This document shows, one piece after another, positions 16,306 to 25,103 of a stretch of DNA of 64,000 nucleotides; within the stretch, counting starts at the first letter, position 1, and the number at the start of each line of letters is the position of its first letter. The position numbers and the translations under genes were made by a program. The notes beneath the pieces were generated by a model. It saw only the letters and a list, made by a program, of their open reading frames with translations. It made no database searches and was not told the origin of the DNA. This stretch comes from Alphaproteobacteria bacterium. Its GTDB lineage: Bacteria; Pseudomonadota; Alphaproteobacteria; Rhodobacterales; Rhodobacteraceae. The stretch is from contig JAUHVK010000023.1 in assembly GCA_030425145.1 (NCBI GenBank), forward strand, positions 1 to 64,000. The letters run 5' to 3'.

Positions 16306-17844
16306 ATGCCAACGAAACGATTGCTGATGCGCCGTATACGAGACGTCTTGCGACTAAAGCTGACCCAAGGACTGAGCGACCGGGCGATTGCTACGTCACT
16401 TGGCCTGTCAAAGGGCAGTGTAAACAACTATGTGACCCGGGCCAGACAGGCCGGGCTGGATTGGCCGCTGCCAGATGGGCTTGATGACGACAGCCTGGAA
16501 CTGTTGCTGTTCCCGGCCTCCAAATCTGTACCGACGCCCGAACGTCCTGTGCCGGACTGGGTCACGATTGACCAAGAGATGCGCAAGCGAAACGTGACGC
16601 GGGCGCTGTTGTGGGAAGAATACCGCACAGCCCATCCGCAAGGGTTCGGCTATGCGTGGTTTTGTGATCATTACGATGCCTGGAAAGGCCGTGTTCGGCT
16701 GAGCATGCGACAGCATCATGTCGGGGGCGACAAGGTGTTTGTCGACTATGCGGGCGACACGATCGACATCATCAACCCCGAAACGGGCGAAGTCCACGAG
16801 GCCAAGCTGTTCGTCGCAGCAATGGGAGCATCCAGCTATACCTACGCCGAAGCGGTGGGCAGCGAAGGCCTGGAAGACTGGGTCAGCGCGCATACCCGGA
16901 TGTTTGCCTATCTTGGTGGCGTGCCCAGGGCGGTTGTGCCTGACAATCTGAAGTCCGGCGTCACCAAACCGGATCGCTTTGAGCCCGGGGTGAACCGGAC
17001 CTATGCCGACATGGCCGCGCATTACGGCACCGCGATCCTGCCCGCTCGCGTGCGCAAGCCGCGAGACAAGAGCAAGGTTGAGGTCGCCGTTCAGGTGGCG
17101 CAACGCTGGATTCTTGCACGTCTGCGGAACCACCGGTTCTATTCGATTGCCGAAGCGAACGCCGCAATCCGCCCGCTGCTGGACGATCTCAACACCCGGA
17201 TCATGCGCGATTACGCCGCCAGCCGTGCCGATCTGTTCGCCACACTGGACCGTCCCAATCTGCAGCCACTGCCCAGTGAGGCCTATGTTTTTGCCCGCTG
17301 GAAAACCGCCCGGGTCGGACCGGATTACCATGTCGAAGTCGATCTGTGCTGGTATTCCGTGCCGTCCAGCCTGGTCAAACAGACGGTCGACATTCGCGTA
17401 ACCCATTCCACGGTTGAGGTTTTCCGCAAAGGCAAACGCGTGGCCAGCCATGCCCGCGATCCGGGGCGCCGCAGCCATGTGACCATTCCCGAACACATGC
17501 CCTCGGCCCACCGACGTTACGCAGAATGGACGCCTGCGCGCATGCTGTCCTATGCCGAAACGCTCGGTCCCTCAGTTGCTGCGTTCTGCGACTGCGTCAT
17601 GCAGGACCGGCCCCACCCGGAACAGGGCTTCCGCACCTGCCTGGGCGTGTTGCACCTGGCAAAAAGCTATGATGCCGAGCGGCTGGATGCCGCCTGTCGT
17701 CGCGGCGTGGCCATTGGCGCGCGGTCCGTCGCGTCCATCCGCTCGATCCTGAAAAACGGCCTGGATCAGGCCTTTCTCGACCCCGATCCCGAGGACCTGC
17801 CGCTCAAACACCCCAACATACGCGGCCAGAAATATTATCACTGA
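16306..17844 (+). CDS. istA: IstA transposase (IS21 family)
   Basis: A 512-residue DDE transposase. An N-terminal HTH (LSDRAIATSLGLSKGSVNNYVTRA, about 20-45) precedes the rve-type catalytic core: VFVDYAGDTID, then VVPDNLKSGV, and the KPRDKSKVE stretch with the last acidic residue, followed by the C-terminal beta domain (DYHVEVDLCWYSVP). ATG 16306 is preceded by GGAGAGGA; the ATG at 16291 has no such site. Full length, no frameshift seen. Confidence 0.95.
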   Translation: MPTKRLLMRRIRDVLRLKLTQGLSDRAIATSLGLSKGSVNNYVTRARQAGLDWPLPDGLDDDSLELLLFPASKSVPTPERPVPDWVTIDQEMRKRNVTRALLWEEYRTAHPQGFGYAWFCDHYDAWKGRVRLSMRQHHVGGDKVFVDYAGDTIDIINPETGEVHEAKLFVAAMGASSYTYAEAVGSEGLEDWVSAHTRMFAYLGGVPRAVVPDNLKSGVTKPDRFEPGVNRTYADMAAHYGTAILPARVRKPRDKSKVEVAVQVAQRWILARLRNHRFYSIAEANAAIRPLLDDLNTRIMRDYAASRADLFATLDRPNLQPLPSEAYVFARWKTARVGPDYHVEVDLCWYSVPSSLVKQTVDIRVTHSTVEVFRKGKRVASHARDPGRRSHVTIPEHMPSAHRRYAEWTPARMLSYAETLGPSVAAFCDCVMQDRPHPEQGFRTCLGVLHLAKSYDAERLDAACRRGVAIGARSVASIRSILKNGLDQAFLDPDPEDLPLKHPNIRGQKYYH

Positions 17845-17858
17845 AAAGGAGATATCCC

Positions 17859-18623
17859 TTGCTGACACATCCCACATCTAACCGGCTTGAGGCTCTTGGC
17901 CTCACCGGCATGGCCAAAGCGCTGGACGATCAGCGCCACGCCCATGCCACCTTCGATCATCTCAGTTTCGAAGAACGGCTGGGCTTGTTGGTCGACCGCG
18001 AAGCCGCAGACCGCGATGCCAAGAAACTGGCGACACGGTTGCGCTTTGCCGCCCTACGGCACGCTGCCTGTGCCGAAGACATCGATATGCGTAGCCCCCG
18101 TGGCATCGACGCCAGTGTGATGGCGCTCCTGATCGACGGCAACTGGATTGATCGGCATGAGAACTTGCTCATCACCGGTCAAACCGGGCTGGGCAAGAGT
18201 TGGATTGCCTGCGCCCTGGGCCATAAGGCCTGCCGCGATGACAGGCGTGTCATGTATCACCGCGTCCCTCGCCTGTTCCAGATGTTGGCCATTGCGCGCG
18301 GCGACGGGCGTCATGCCCGCGTCCTGAAATCCATCGAACGCACCGAGCTACTGATCCTGGACGACTGGGGCCTGTCGGTCCTTACCGCCCCAGAACGCCG
18401 CGATCTGCTGGAAATCTTCGAAGACCGGCAGGGCCGCGGATCCACCATCGTGACCAGCCAGCTGCCCGTCGATCAATGGCACGAAGCCATCGGCGACCCG
18501 ACTTTGGCTGACGCCATTCTCGACCGCCTGGTCCACAATGCCCACCGCCTTGCCCTGACCGGAGACAGCATGCGCAGAAAGATGAGCACGACGAAAACGC
18601 TTGACCAAAACGGCCAGGGCTGA
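17859..18623 (+). CDS. istB: IstB helper ATPase (IS21 family)
   Basis: A 254-residue AAA+ ATPase of the DnaC/IstB type that assists IstA in target capture. Walker A is GQTGLGKSW (about 107-115), Walker B LLILDDWG, and a typical sensor stretch STIVTSQLP follows. Translation starts at TTG 17859 behind AAAGGAG. It begins 14 bp after istA. Intact. Confidence 0.95.
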   Translation: MLTHPTSNRLEALGLTGMAKALDDQRHAHATFDHLSFEERLGLLVDREAADRDAKKLATRLRFAALRHAACAEDIDMRSPRGIDASVMALLIDGNWIDRHENLLITGQTGLGKSWIACALGHKACRDDRRVMYHRVPRLFQMLAIARGDGRHARVLKSIERTELLILDDWGLSVLTAPERRDLLEIFEDRQGRGSTIVTSQLPVDQWHEAIGDPTLADAILDRLVHNAHRLALTGDSMRRKMSTTKTLDQNGQG

Positions 18624-18737
18624 CTCAATAAATCCTGCCGGTCGCCTGCCCAAGTTCATGGAATAGGCGCCCACGATGCCGTGGAAGCCGTGCCCACGAT
18701 CGCGTGGAATCATTGCCCAAGATCACTGGAATGCGCA

Positions 18738-18743
18738 GTATGT
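18738..18743 (+). repeat. IS21 target duplication, right copy (GTATGT)
   Basis: GTATGT; its ATG (18740-18742) is the present apbE start codon. Confidence 0.85.
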
Positions 18744-19720
18744 CGAAGATATCTACTGAGCGCGCGCGCATCGCCCTGAACGGCCCCACCATGGGCACGC
18801 GCTGGTCGGCGCTGTTCTTCGCGGATCGGGGCCGCGACACGGATGCAATCCGTGCCGCTCTTCAGGCGGCTGTCGACGAGGTGGACACGCAGATGTCGAC
18901 GTGGAACGCGGCGAGCGCACTCATGCGGATCAACGCGGCGCCGGTGGGCGATTGGGTGATGGTGCCGGAGCAACTGCGGTCGGTCCTGCGCCTCGGGCTC
19001 GAGATCGGGAGCGCCTCGGGCGGGGCCTTCGATATCGGCATGGGCGATGCGGTGACGGCCTGGGGTTTCGGGCCCGGGGCCGCCGCGCCCGAGGGTATCC
19101 GCGCCGCGATGGACGCCCTCCGCCGCCCGGCGCAGGAGGTGCTGGAGATCGAGGGGATGCAGCTGCGCAAGACGGCCCCCATCGCGCTGGACCTCAACGG
19201 CATCGCCAAAGGCTACGGCGTCGACCGGCTCGCCGAGACCCTGCGCGACCACGGGATCGCCGATGCCCTCGTCGGGATCGATGGCGAGATGCGTGCAATC
19301 GGTCTCAGGCCGGATGGCGAAGCTTGGACGATCGCGGTCGAGGCGCCCTACCCGGACCGCCGCGCGCCGCATTCGGTTCTGGCGCTGCAGGACGCCGCCG
19401 TCGCGACCTCCGGTGACTACCGCCACTGCGTCGAGGTTCAGGGGCGCCGCCTGTCGCATACTATGGATCCGAGACGTGGCGCGCCGCTGATCGCGTCGCC
19501 CGCCTCCGTCACCGTGGTGGCCCGCACCTGTGCCGAGGCCGACGCCTGGGCGACGGCGCTGATGGTGCTCGGTGCGGAGAGGGGTGCGGACCTCGCAAGA
19601 CAACGTGGACTCGACGCCCTGTTTCTTCTGCGCGATGATGAAGGGAATGCAATGGGCGTGGGAGTCGGGCGTCTTTTTTCCGAAGAACCAGCGGCAATCG
19701 CCTCAGCCGGGGGAAGTTGA
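18740..19720 (+). CDS. apbE: ApbE, FAD:protein FMN transferase
   Basis: A 326-residue flavin transferase that attaches FMN to a Thr/Ser of target flavoproteins. Motifs: GPTMGTRWSALFF near the N-terminus, the GGAFDIGMGD region, IALDLNGIAKGYGVDRLA (about 150-168), GDYRH and LSHTMDPRRGAPL, and ADAWATALMVLG. No signal peptide or lipobox is visible, so a cytoplasmic form is possible. The start codon lies in the right target duplication of the IS21. Its original Shine-Dalgarno (GGAGGGG) stayed on the far side of the element, and the IS end upstream offers no good replacement, so expression is probably reduced. It overlaps the ATPase unit at TTG 19717. Confidence 0.9.
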   Translation: MSKISTERARIALNGPTMGTRWSALFFADRGRDTDAIRAALQAAVDEVDTQMSTWNAASALMRINAAPVGDWVMVPEQLRSVLRLGLEIGSASGGAFDIGMGDAVTAWGFGPGAAAPEGIRAAMDALRRPAQEVLEIEGMQLRKTAPIALDLNGIAKGYGVDRLAETLRDHGIADALVGIDGEMRAIGLRPDGEAWTIAVEAPYPDRRAPHSVLALQDAAVATSGDYRHCVEVQGRRLSHTMDPRRGAPLIASPASVTVVARTCAEADAWATALMVLGAERGADLARQRGLDALFLLRDDEGNAMGVGVGRLFSEEPAAIASAGGS

Positions 19721-19725
19721 GCCGC

Positions 19726-21633
19726 ATGGAACAGGCCCATACCGATCGCTTCAAGACCGCACTCCTGCTGATGGCCGCAACCGGGCTGATCGTGGGACTC
19801 GCATTCTACCTTGCGGGCCAACCAGAGATTGCGAGCCTGATCTGGATTGCAGGAGTTGTTCCCGCGCTCTCAGCGCTTGTGGTCGAAATCGTCCGGAGCA
19901 TTGGGCGGGGCGAGGTGGGCCTCGATATCGTTGCCGCGCTGTCGATGTCGGCGGCGCTTGTCTTCGGCGAGACCTTGGCTGCGGCTGTCGTCGCAGTCAT
20001 GTATTCTGGAGGCACCTTCCTCGAAGCCTTCGCTGAGGGGCGTGCACGCCGTTCGATGAAGGATCTTTTATCCCGCGTACCCCGGACCGCGACGCGGCAC
20101 CGGAACGGCGGTCTTGAGGATGTGCCTCTCGAAGAGATCGCACCGGGCGATCGCCTGCTGATCCGGCAGGGCGATGTCGTTCCCGTGGACGGCACGGTGG
20201 CGTCCGACACCGCCTTCCTCGACACCGCGGCGCTGACCGGCGAGTCCCTGCCAGTCCGGCTGGCGCGCGGGGCCGACGCCATGAGCGGATCGACCAACGC
20301 GGGCGAGGCCTTCGACCTGACGGCGACGCGCGAGGCCAAGGACAGCACCTATGCCGGGATCGTTCGTCTGGTGGAGGAGGCGCAGGCGTCCAAAGCGCCG
20401 ATGTCCCGGCTGGCCGACCGCTGGTCGCTGGGCTTTCTGGTCGTCACCGTCAGTATCGCCTTCGCGGCGTGGTGGTTCACCGGTGATCCGATCCGCGCGG
20501 TTGCCGTTCTGGTCGTCGCCACGCCCTGTCCGCTGATCCTTGCTGTGCCGGTCGCACTGGTCGCCGGCCTGTCGCGTGCGGCGCATTTTGGCGTGCTGAT
20601 CAAGGGCGCGGGGCCGCTCGAGACAATGGCGCGGATCCGCACGCTGATCCTCGACAAAACGGGGACGCTGACGGATGGCCGTCCGCAGATCGTCTCGATC
20701 GACAGCCACGATGGCATGACCGAGGACGACATCCTCCGCCTCGCCGCCGCGCTCGATCAGGCATCGAAACACCCCGTGGCGCAGGCCATCGTCGCTGCCG
20801 CAAAGGCGCGGGGCTTCACACTGCCCGTTCCGACAGAAGTGGCTGAGATCCCGGGCGAAGGGGTCTTGGGTCGTGTGGAGGACCGCGAGGTGATCGTCGG
20901 CGGCGACGGCTTCGTGGCGTCCCGTGTCGGGCGGATGGTGGGCGATCACCCCGCCAAGGGCGCCGGATCGGTCCTTGTCGCAGTGGCAGTTGACGGTCAC
21001 ATGGCCGGGCACCTCGTCATGTCCGACCCGCTGCGCGAGGGGGCGGGCACCATGCTGGACGGTCTGCGCCGTCAAGGGATCGCGCGCATCCTTCTGGCTA
21101 CTGGCGACCGCGCGGACGTGGCCGAGCGCGTGACCGAGGGGCTGGGCCTCGACGGGCTGCGGGCCGGTCTGACGCCGGATCAAAAGGTGTTACTGGTGCT
21201 TTCCGAGCGTAAACACGGGCCGGTGATGATGGTGGGTGATGGTGTCAACGACGCGCCCGCCCTGGCCGCAGCCGATGTAGGCGTGGCAATGGGGGCACGG
21301 GGCGCCGCGGCCTCGGCCGAGGCCGCGGACGTGGTGCTGCTCGTCGACCGGATCGACCGGCTTGGGCCCGGGATCGAGATCGCGCGGGCGTCGCGCCGGA
21401 TCGCTGTCGAAAGCGTGGTCGCGGGTATCGGTCTGTCGGTTCTCGGCATGATTGCCGCCGCTTTCGGGTATCTCACCCCGGTGCAGGGGGCGCTTCTGCA
21501 AGAGGTCATCGACGTCGCTGTTATCCTGAACGCCCTGCGCGCGCTGCGCATCGCGCCACAGGAGCCAGCTACGGGCAAACCACAGGCCATCATGTCAGAG
21601 CAAGCTGACATCGTTCAAGGAGCCACGCCATGA
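19726..21633 (+). CDS. P1B-type metal-transporting ATPase (TPC motif)
   Basis: A 635-residue heavy-metal pump without N-terminal metal-binding domains. The membrane metal site is TPCPLILAVP (Thr266-Pro-Cys-Pro), i.e. TPC-x6-P rather than the CPC of copper pumps. Other motifs: ALTGES, DKTGT with phosphorylated Asp310, the HP box (SKHPVAQA) and GDGVND (504-509). TPC-type pumps (the Nia group) have been linked to Fe2+/Ni2+ export, which suits the iron-redox context, but the substrate is inferred. It follows apbE with a TTG/ATG choice at 19717/19726 behind GGGGGAAG and overlaps the VIT gene (ATGA). Confidence 0.9.
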   Translation: MEQAHTDRFKTALLLMAATGLIVGLAFYLAGQPEIASLIWIAGVVPALSALVVEIVRSIGRGEVGLDIVAALSMSAALVFGETLAAAVVAVMYSGGTFLEAFAEGRARRSMKDLLSRVPRTATRHRNGGLEDVPLEEIAPGDRLLIRQGDVVPVDGTVASDTAFLDTAALTGESLPVRLARGADAMSGSTNAGEAFDLTATREAKDSTYAGIVRLVEEAQASKAPMSRLADRWSLGFLVVTVSIAFAAWWFTGDPIRAVAVLVVATPCPLILAVPVALVAGLSRAAHFGVLIKGAGPLETMARIRTLILDKTGTLTDGRPQIVSIDSHDGMTEDDILRLAAALDQASKHPVAQAIVAAAKARGFTLPVPTEVAEIPGEGVLGRVEDREVIVGGDGFVASRVGRMVGDHPAKGAGSVLVAVAVDGHMAGHLVMSDPLREGAGTMLDGLRRQGIARILLATGDRADVAERVTEGLGLDGLRAGLTPDQKVLLVLSERKHGPVMMVGDGVNDAPALAAADVGVAMGARGAAASAEAADVVLLVDRIDRLGPGIEIARASRRIAVESVVAGIGLSVLGMIAAAFGYLTPVQGALLQEVIDVAVILNALRALRIAPQEPATGKPQAIMSEQADIVQGATP

Positions 21634-22331
21634 GCCGTCTATCACATTCTGAAATCCATATGGTGCATCGCATCGGCTGGCTGCGGGCCGCCGTTCTCGG
21701 CGCCAATGATGGTCTTGTCTCGACTGCGAGCCTCGTCGTCGGCGTCGCGGCCGCAGGCTCCGGCAAGCCCGAGGTCATGATCGCCGGGCTGGCCGGGCTT
21801 ATGGCTGGCGCGATGTCCATGGCGGCGGGGGAGTATGTCTCGGTCAGCTCGCAAACTGACGCCGAACAGGCGGACCTCGCCCGAGAGAGCCGTGAGCTCG
21901 AGGAAACGCCCGAGGCCGAGCTCGAGGAACTAACCCGGATTTATGTTGAAAGGGGGCTGGACCGCGACCTGGCGGAAAAGGTTGCCGTGCAACTGACTGA
22001 ACGTGACGCGCTCGGATCGCATGCGCGCGACGAGCTCGGCATTTCGGAAACCGTGACGGCCCGCCCTATCCAGGCGGCTCTGGTGTCCGCACTGACCTTC
22101 GCAGCTGGGGCGGTGCTACCTCTGATCGTCGTGCTGCTGGTCTCGGAGGCGCAGATCGCTTCCCTGGTGGCGGGATCGACGATCTTCGGCCTTGCGGTTC
22201 TTGGCGGATTGGGCGCTTCGGCCGGCGGCGCAGGCGTCGTCCGTGGGGCCGCGCGGGTCACGCTATGGGGAGCGCTTGCAATGGCGGCGACAGCCGGGGT
22301 CGGTGCGCTGTTCGGGGTCGCCGTAGGCTAG
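21630..22331 (+). CDS. VIT-family (VIT1/CCC1) metal transporter
   Basis: A 233-residue integral membrane protein. The signature GWLRAAVLGANDGLVSTASLVVGVAAAG and MAGAMSMAAGEYVSVSSQTDAEQADL belong to the VIT1/CCC1 iron/manganese transporter family. A cytosolic acidic helical section (about 80-145, rich in Glu) lies between helix 2 and the last three helices. By family it moves Fe2+ or Mn2+ out of the cytosol. The start codon overlaps the ATPase stop by 4 bp, so the pump and this carrier are coupled. Confidence 0.9.
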   Translation: MSRLSHSEIHMVHRIGWLRAAVLGANDGLVSTASLVVGVAAAGSGKPEVMIAGLAGLMAGAMSMAAGEYVSVSSQTDAEQADLARESRELEETPEAELEELTRIYVERGLDRDLAEKVAVQLTERDALGSHARDELGISETVTARPIQAALVSALTFAAGAVLPLIVVLLVSEAQIASLVAGSTIFGLAVLGGLGASAGGAGVVRGAARVTLWGALAMAATAGVGALFGVAVG

Positions 22332-22337
22332 GAGTCA

Positions 22338-22751
22338 ATGGGGTGTACCCTAACCCCGCTCCGGCTGCTTGTTGCGGCATCGCTCGTCAACATCGCGCTG
22401 AAGATCGTCTTTACCCCGATGCTCGGTGCCGTCGGGCTTGCCCTTGCGACATCAGTGGGCATCACGGTCTACGCGACGCTGCTCTACCGGGAAAACCGGG
22501 TCCGTGGTTTCCTCACGGGGCCCGCGCCGATACCGGCGGGCGCTCTCGTCGCAACGGGGGTCGGATTGGGCCTGTTTGTCTTGTGGTCACGCGATGCCGT
22601 CCTGCGCGCCATCGAGTATCTGACGCCAGGTCTGGGATTGCCGGTCGCGTTGCTGATGCTGGTGATCGCGATTCTGGCGGTTCACGGCTCGGTGAGTGCT
22701 ATGGTTATCGGGCGCCGCACGATTGAAAAAATGGGCGCACCGGGGGAATAG
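22338..22751 (+). pseudogene. C-terminal fragment of a MurJ/MviN-like flippase
   Basis: 137 codons beginning 6 bp after the VIT stop. ASLVNIALKIVFTPMLGAVGLALATSVG and the two following hydrophobic segments resemble the last helices of MurJ-type lipid II flippases. The 370 or so residues that should precede are absent. A translation start (ATG 22338) exists, but the product would be a membrane stub. Most likely a chromosomal remnant captured by recombination at this edge of the iron island. Confidence 0.55.
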
Positions 22752-22890
22752 CTCTGACACTCCCGCTATGAAAACTCGCCCACAATCGGATCATGCGCGA
22801 AATGTTCAGCGCTCATCTTGAGCACAGCGCAAAAAATCATGCGGACCAGTTCACAGGTCAAACCCATAGCCGTGACCGCTCCAATCCGAT

Positions 22891-23215
22891 TTATTGATTG
22901 ATGGTTAAATCCCCTGTCGTCTTCCCAGCAGCTAGCGCCTCTACGAACCACTGCTGTTTACGACTGCGGCCTGACCAAGTGAGCGACGGGTTCTCAGGAT
23001 GCCGGTAACTTGCCGCGGCAGGCGCGCGGGAGGATTTCATCTCAGTGCCGACAAGTTCGGCCAGGGAGTAGCCGAGGTCTCGGGCGAGATATTCCACCTT
23101 GGAGCAGGCTTCCGCCTTCTGCCGATCTTGATAGGTGGAGATCGCCTTGGCGACGTAGTTGAGGCATTTTCTTCAGCTCGCCGAGCGACAGTGCCTCGAG
23201 ATCGTAATCAGCCAT
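22891..23215 (-). pseudogene. Frameshifted H-NS-family nucleoid protein gene
   Basis: Read on the minus strand from ATG 23215: MADYDLEALSLGELKKM in frame 1, then after a one-base shift near 23165 the frame continues LNYVAKAISTYQDRQ and VEYLARDLGYSLAELVG, ending with the H-NS C-terminal signature YRHPENPSLTWSGRSRKQQWF. Together they give a normal-sized (about 105 residues) H-NS/MvaT-like DNA-binding protein as carried by many alphaproteobacterial plasmids. The shift sits in GAAGAAAATGCC and leaves no complete frame. Confidence 0.75.
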
Positions 23216-23641
23216 TGATGCGGTCCGTGTCCTGAATGATCCGGCATCGATAGCTCGTCGCGGCAGGGGGCCGCAACTCACGGAAGGCTGGGGCAGGGGT
23301 GGCAAAGGCTGTTGATCGCCGTTGTCGCCAGTGAGGTGGTGAACTGGGGGTCAGGCAGTCCCGATTGGCAAGATGACAGGGACTGGCATGGGCTCCCCGC
23401 GCCTCTCTGGCCTCTGGTCCATCCCTTCGACTGACAATCCCCTAATCCCGTTCGGCCTCCTGCGCGCAACCCCGCGTCAGCCCGGGCCGTGTTGGCCGCC
23501 TGTGGCGTCCTGCCCGCTCCACCCCGGTCCTCTGGGGGTTTCCGGTGTCCGTTCCGTCCACCGTGCACGCGTCACCCGACGGGCTTTTTCCGGGTCTTGT
23601 CGAAGGGACGGTCCCGAAGACAGGAAGCACAGGAGCTAATC
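23216..23641. other. Intergenic leader region of ssb
   Basis: 426 bp without a supported gene. Pyrimidine-rich plus strand, with a hairpin AAGGGACGGTCCCGAAG near 23606 close to the ssb start. AGGAG sits 7 bp before the ssb ATG. No resemblance to the purine-rich leaders found elsewhere in the window. Confidence 0.4.
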
Positions 23642-24046
23642 ATGCAAAACATCGTCATCCTCGCCGGCAACATCGGTCAGAAACCCGAAACCCGCACCAC
23701 TCAGGGCGGCACCAACATCACCAACTTCAGCCTCGCCACCTCCCGCCCCCGCCTCTCGGAAGGTCGCGTCCTGCGCGACGAGAACGGCTACCGTGTCATG
23801 GACACCGAATGGCACCGCATCACCTGCTTCAACGGTCTCGGCAAGACGGTCGCGGAGCATTGCGAAAAGGGCATGAAAGTCCTTGTCCACGGCCGCATCC
23901 ATTACAGCAAGTGGATCGACAGCATGGGCAACGACCGCTACGGCTGCGAGATCATCGCCGAGAAGGTCGACTTTCTGAGCCGCCCGAAGTCGGCTGAGAA
24001 CGAAAACCCCGAGCTGGTCGACCGCGACGACGAGATCCCGTTCTGA
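23642..24046 (+). CDS. ssb: Single-stranded DNA-binding protein
   Basis: A 134-residue SSB with the OB-fold start NIVILAGNIGQKPETRTTQGGTNI, the TEWHRITCFN motif and KGMKVLVHGRI; the tail ends DDEIPF, the acidic tip that recruits replication and repair proteins. Shorter than chromosomal SSB because the Gly-rich linker is nearly absent, as in many plasmid-encoded forms. Plasmid SSBs are thought to protect incoming single strands and dampen SOS after transfer. The start ATG 23642 follows AGGAG. Confidence 0.93.
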   Translation: MQNIVILAGNIGQKPETRTTQGGTNITNFSLATSRPRLSEGRVLRDENGYRVMDTEWHRITCFNGLGKTVAEHCEKGMKVLVHGRIHYSKWIDSMGNDRYGCEIIAEKVDFLSRPKSAENENPELVDRDDEIPF

Positions 24047-24068
24047 GGAACGGGGTCTCCCCCTCGGG

Positions 24069-24090
24069 CCCGGCGGGGCAACCCGCCGGG
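24069..24090 (+). terminator. Stable hairpin with GCAA loop after ssb
   Basis: CCCGGCGGG, tetraloop GCAA, CCCGCCGGG: a perfect 9-bp stem with a GNRA loop, 22 bp after the ssb stop. No T run follows. Confidence 0.6.
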
Positions 24091-24161
24091 TTCGCGGCAC
24101 TGCCGCAAGGCAGCTTCGAGCCCGACATGCTCATTCATCAAGGCGCAGCGACTGTCCGATC

Positions 24162-25031
24162 TTAATGCTCGTCTTGTGAACCGAACACAGAGGCGAGGTA
24201 GTCCTGCAAAGACACTTCACCCCGGACTGGCTCGTCCGTTGGCATCGTTTTTCCGTCGATCATCCGGCGGGTCATGCAGGCATAGGATGCTGCGGCTTCA
24301 TCTGAGAATCCAAACGCTCGAAAGGTGTCTTCCAAAGCATCGCGGGGAATCTCCTGAACCTCCACCTTACGATCCATTTGTTCTGCAAAGGCGGTAGCGA
24401 CATCGTTGGCTGTATAGCGATCCGGTCCTTCAATGTGCTCGATGCCCACATCATCAGTTCCAGACATGAGACGCCGGGCAGCAGCCTTACCAAGGTCAGC
24501 CGGTGCCACCATCGGCACTGACAAATCGGCTGGAAAGAAGCTCGGCAGTGTTCCGTTTCCCCGCACAGGTTCGGCCATCCCCGCCCAGTTGCTCATGTAG
24601 TATCCTGCCCGATTGACCGCAGCCGGAATGGCCTGCTTTTCCAGCGCCTGTTCAAACTCGCGCAGGACAGTCAGGTCGCCGCAGCGTTCGCCATCAAAGG
24701 CACCGTAGGTCGATGCGGCAACGACTTTTTCGAGACCCGATCCATCAAGCGCCGAGAGGATTGCGACTACATTTTCGCGTTCTTCCGTGTCGGTATCGCT
24801 CGAAGGGTCGGCTGGTGGGTTAAGCAGAAAGGCACGCCTGCCTGTCTGAAGAACACTCCGCAGCGCATCCACATCACGCACATCCGCGACAGCGAGTTTC
24901 GCTCCGGCTTCCATCAGATCCTTGCCGTGGCTTTTGTCGCGTGTGACGACTGTCACCTCTTCGCCTTCGTCCAGAAGAGTGCGCGCCGTTGCCGATCCGA
25001 CCTGCCCCGTTCCACCAAGTATCACATACAT
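24162..25031 (-). CDS. NmrA/SDR-type NAD(P)-binding protein
   Basis: A 289-residue atypical short-chain dehydrogenase of the NmrA/NAD(P)H-binding type. It starts MYVILGGTGQVGSATA with the GGTGQVG dinucleotide motif, followed by VVTRDKSHG and AVADVRDVDALRSVL. ASTYGAF replaces the usual catalytic Tyr context, so it may sense redox cofactors rather than catalyse. The start is ATG 25031, after GGAGATCGGG. It lies downstream of and in the same direction as a WYL-type regulator, so a two-gene unit is likely. Confidence 0.8.
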   Translation of the reverse strand: MYVILGGTGQVGSATARTLLDEGEEVTVVTRDKSHGKDLMEAGAKLAVADVRDVDALRSVLQTGRRAFLLNPPADPSSDTDTEERENVVAILSALDGSGLEKVVAASTYGAFDGERCGDLTVLREFEQALEKQAIPAAVNRAGYYMSNWAGMAEPVRGNGTLPSFFPADLSVPMVAPADLGKAAARRLMSGTDDVGIEHIEGPDRYTANDVATAFAEQMDRKVEVQEIPRDALEDTFRAFGFSDEAAASYACMTRRMIDGKTMPTDEPVRGEVSLQDYLASVFGSQDEH

Positions 25032-25103
25032 CCCGATCTCCTTTTCCAAATTCCGTCCGAGGCATATCAGCCGGTTTTGACAGAACGTGTCAGGAGTCCT
25101 CAG

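Larger units (their letters stand above)
16159..18737 (+). mobile_element. IS21-family insertion sequence
   Basis: A 2579-bp element with istA and istB and terminal inverted repeats starting TGCGCGTTCCAG (left) and TGCGCATTCCAG (right, minus strand). Each end carries several copies of a roughly 22-bp unit, TTCCA-N2-GATCGTGGGCA (left near 16164, 16186, 16208, 16230; three on the right), the multiple terminal transposase sites typical of IS21. A perfect 6-bp target duplication GTATGT flanks it, so it looks like a recent, intact insertion. Confidence 0.93.
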
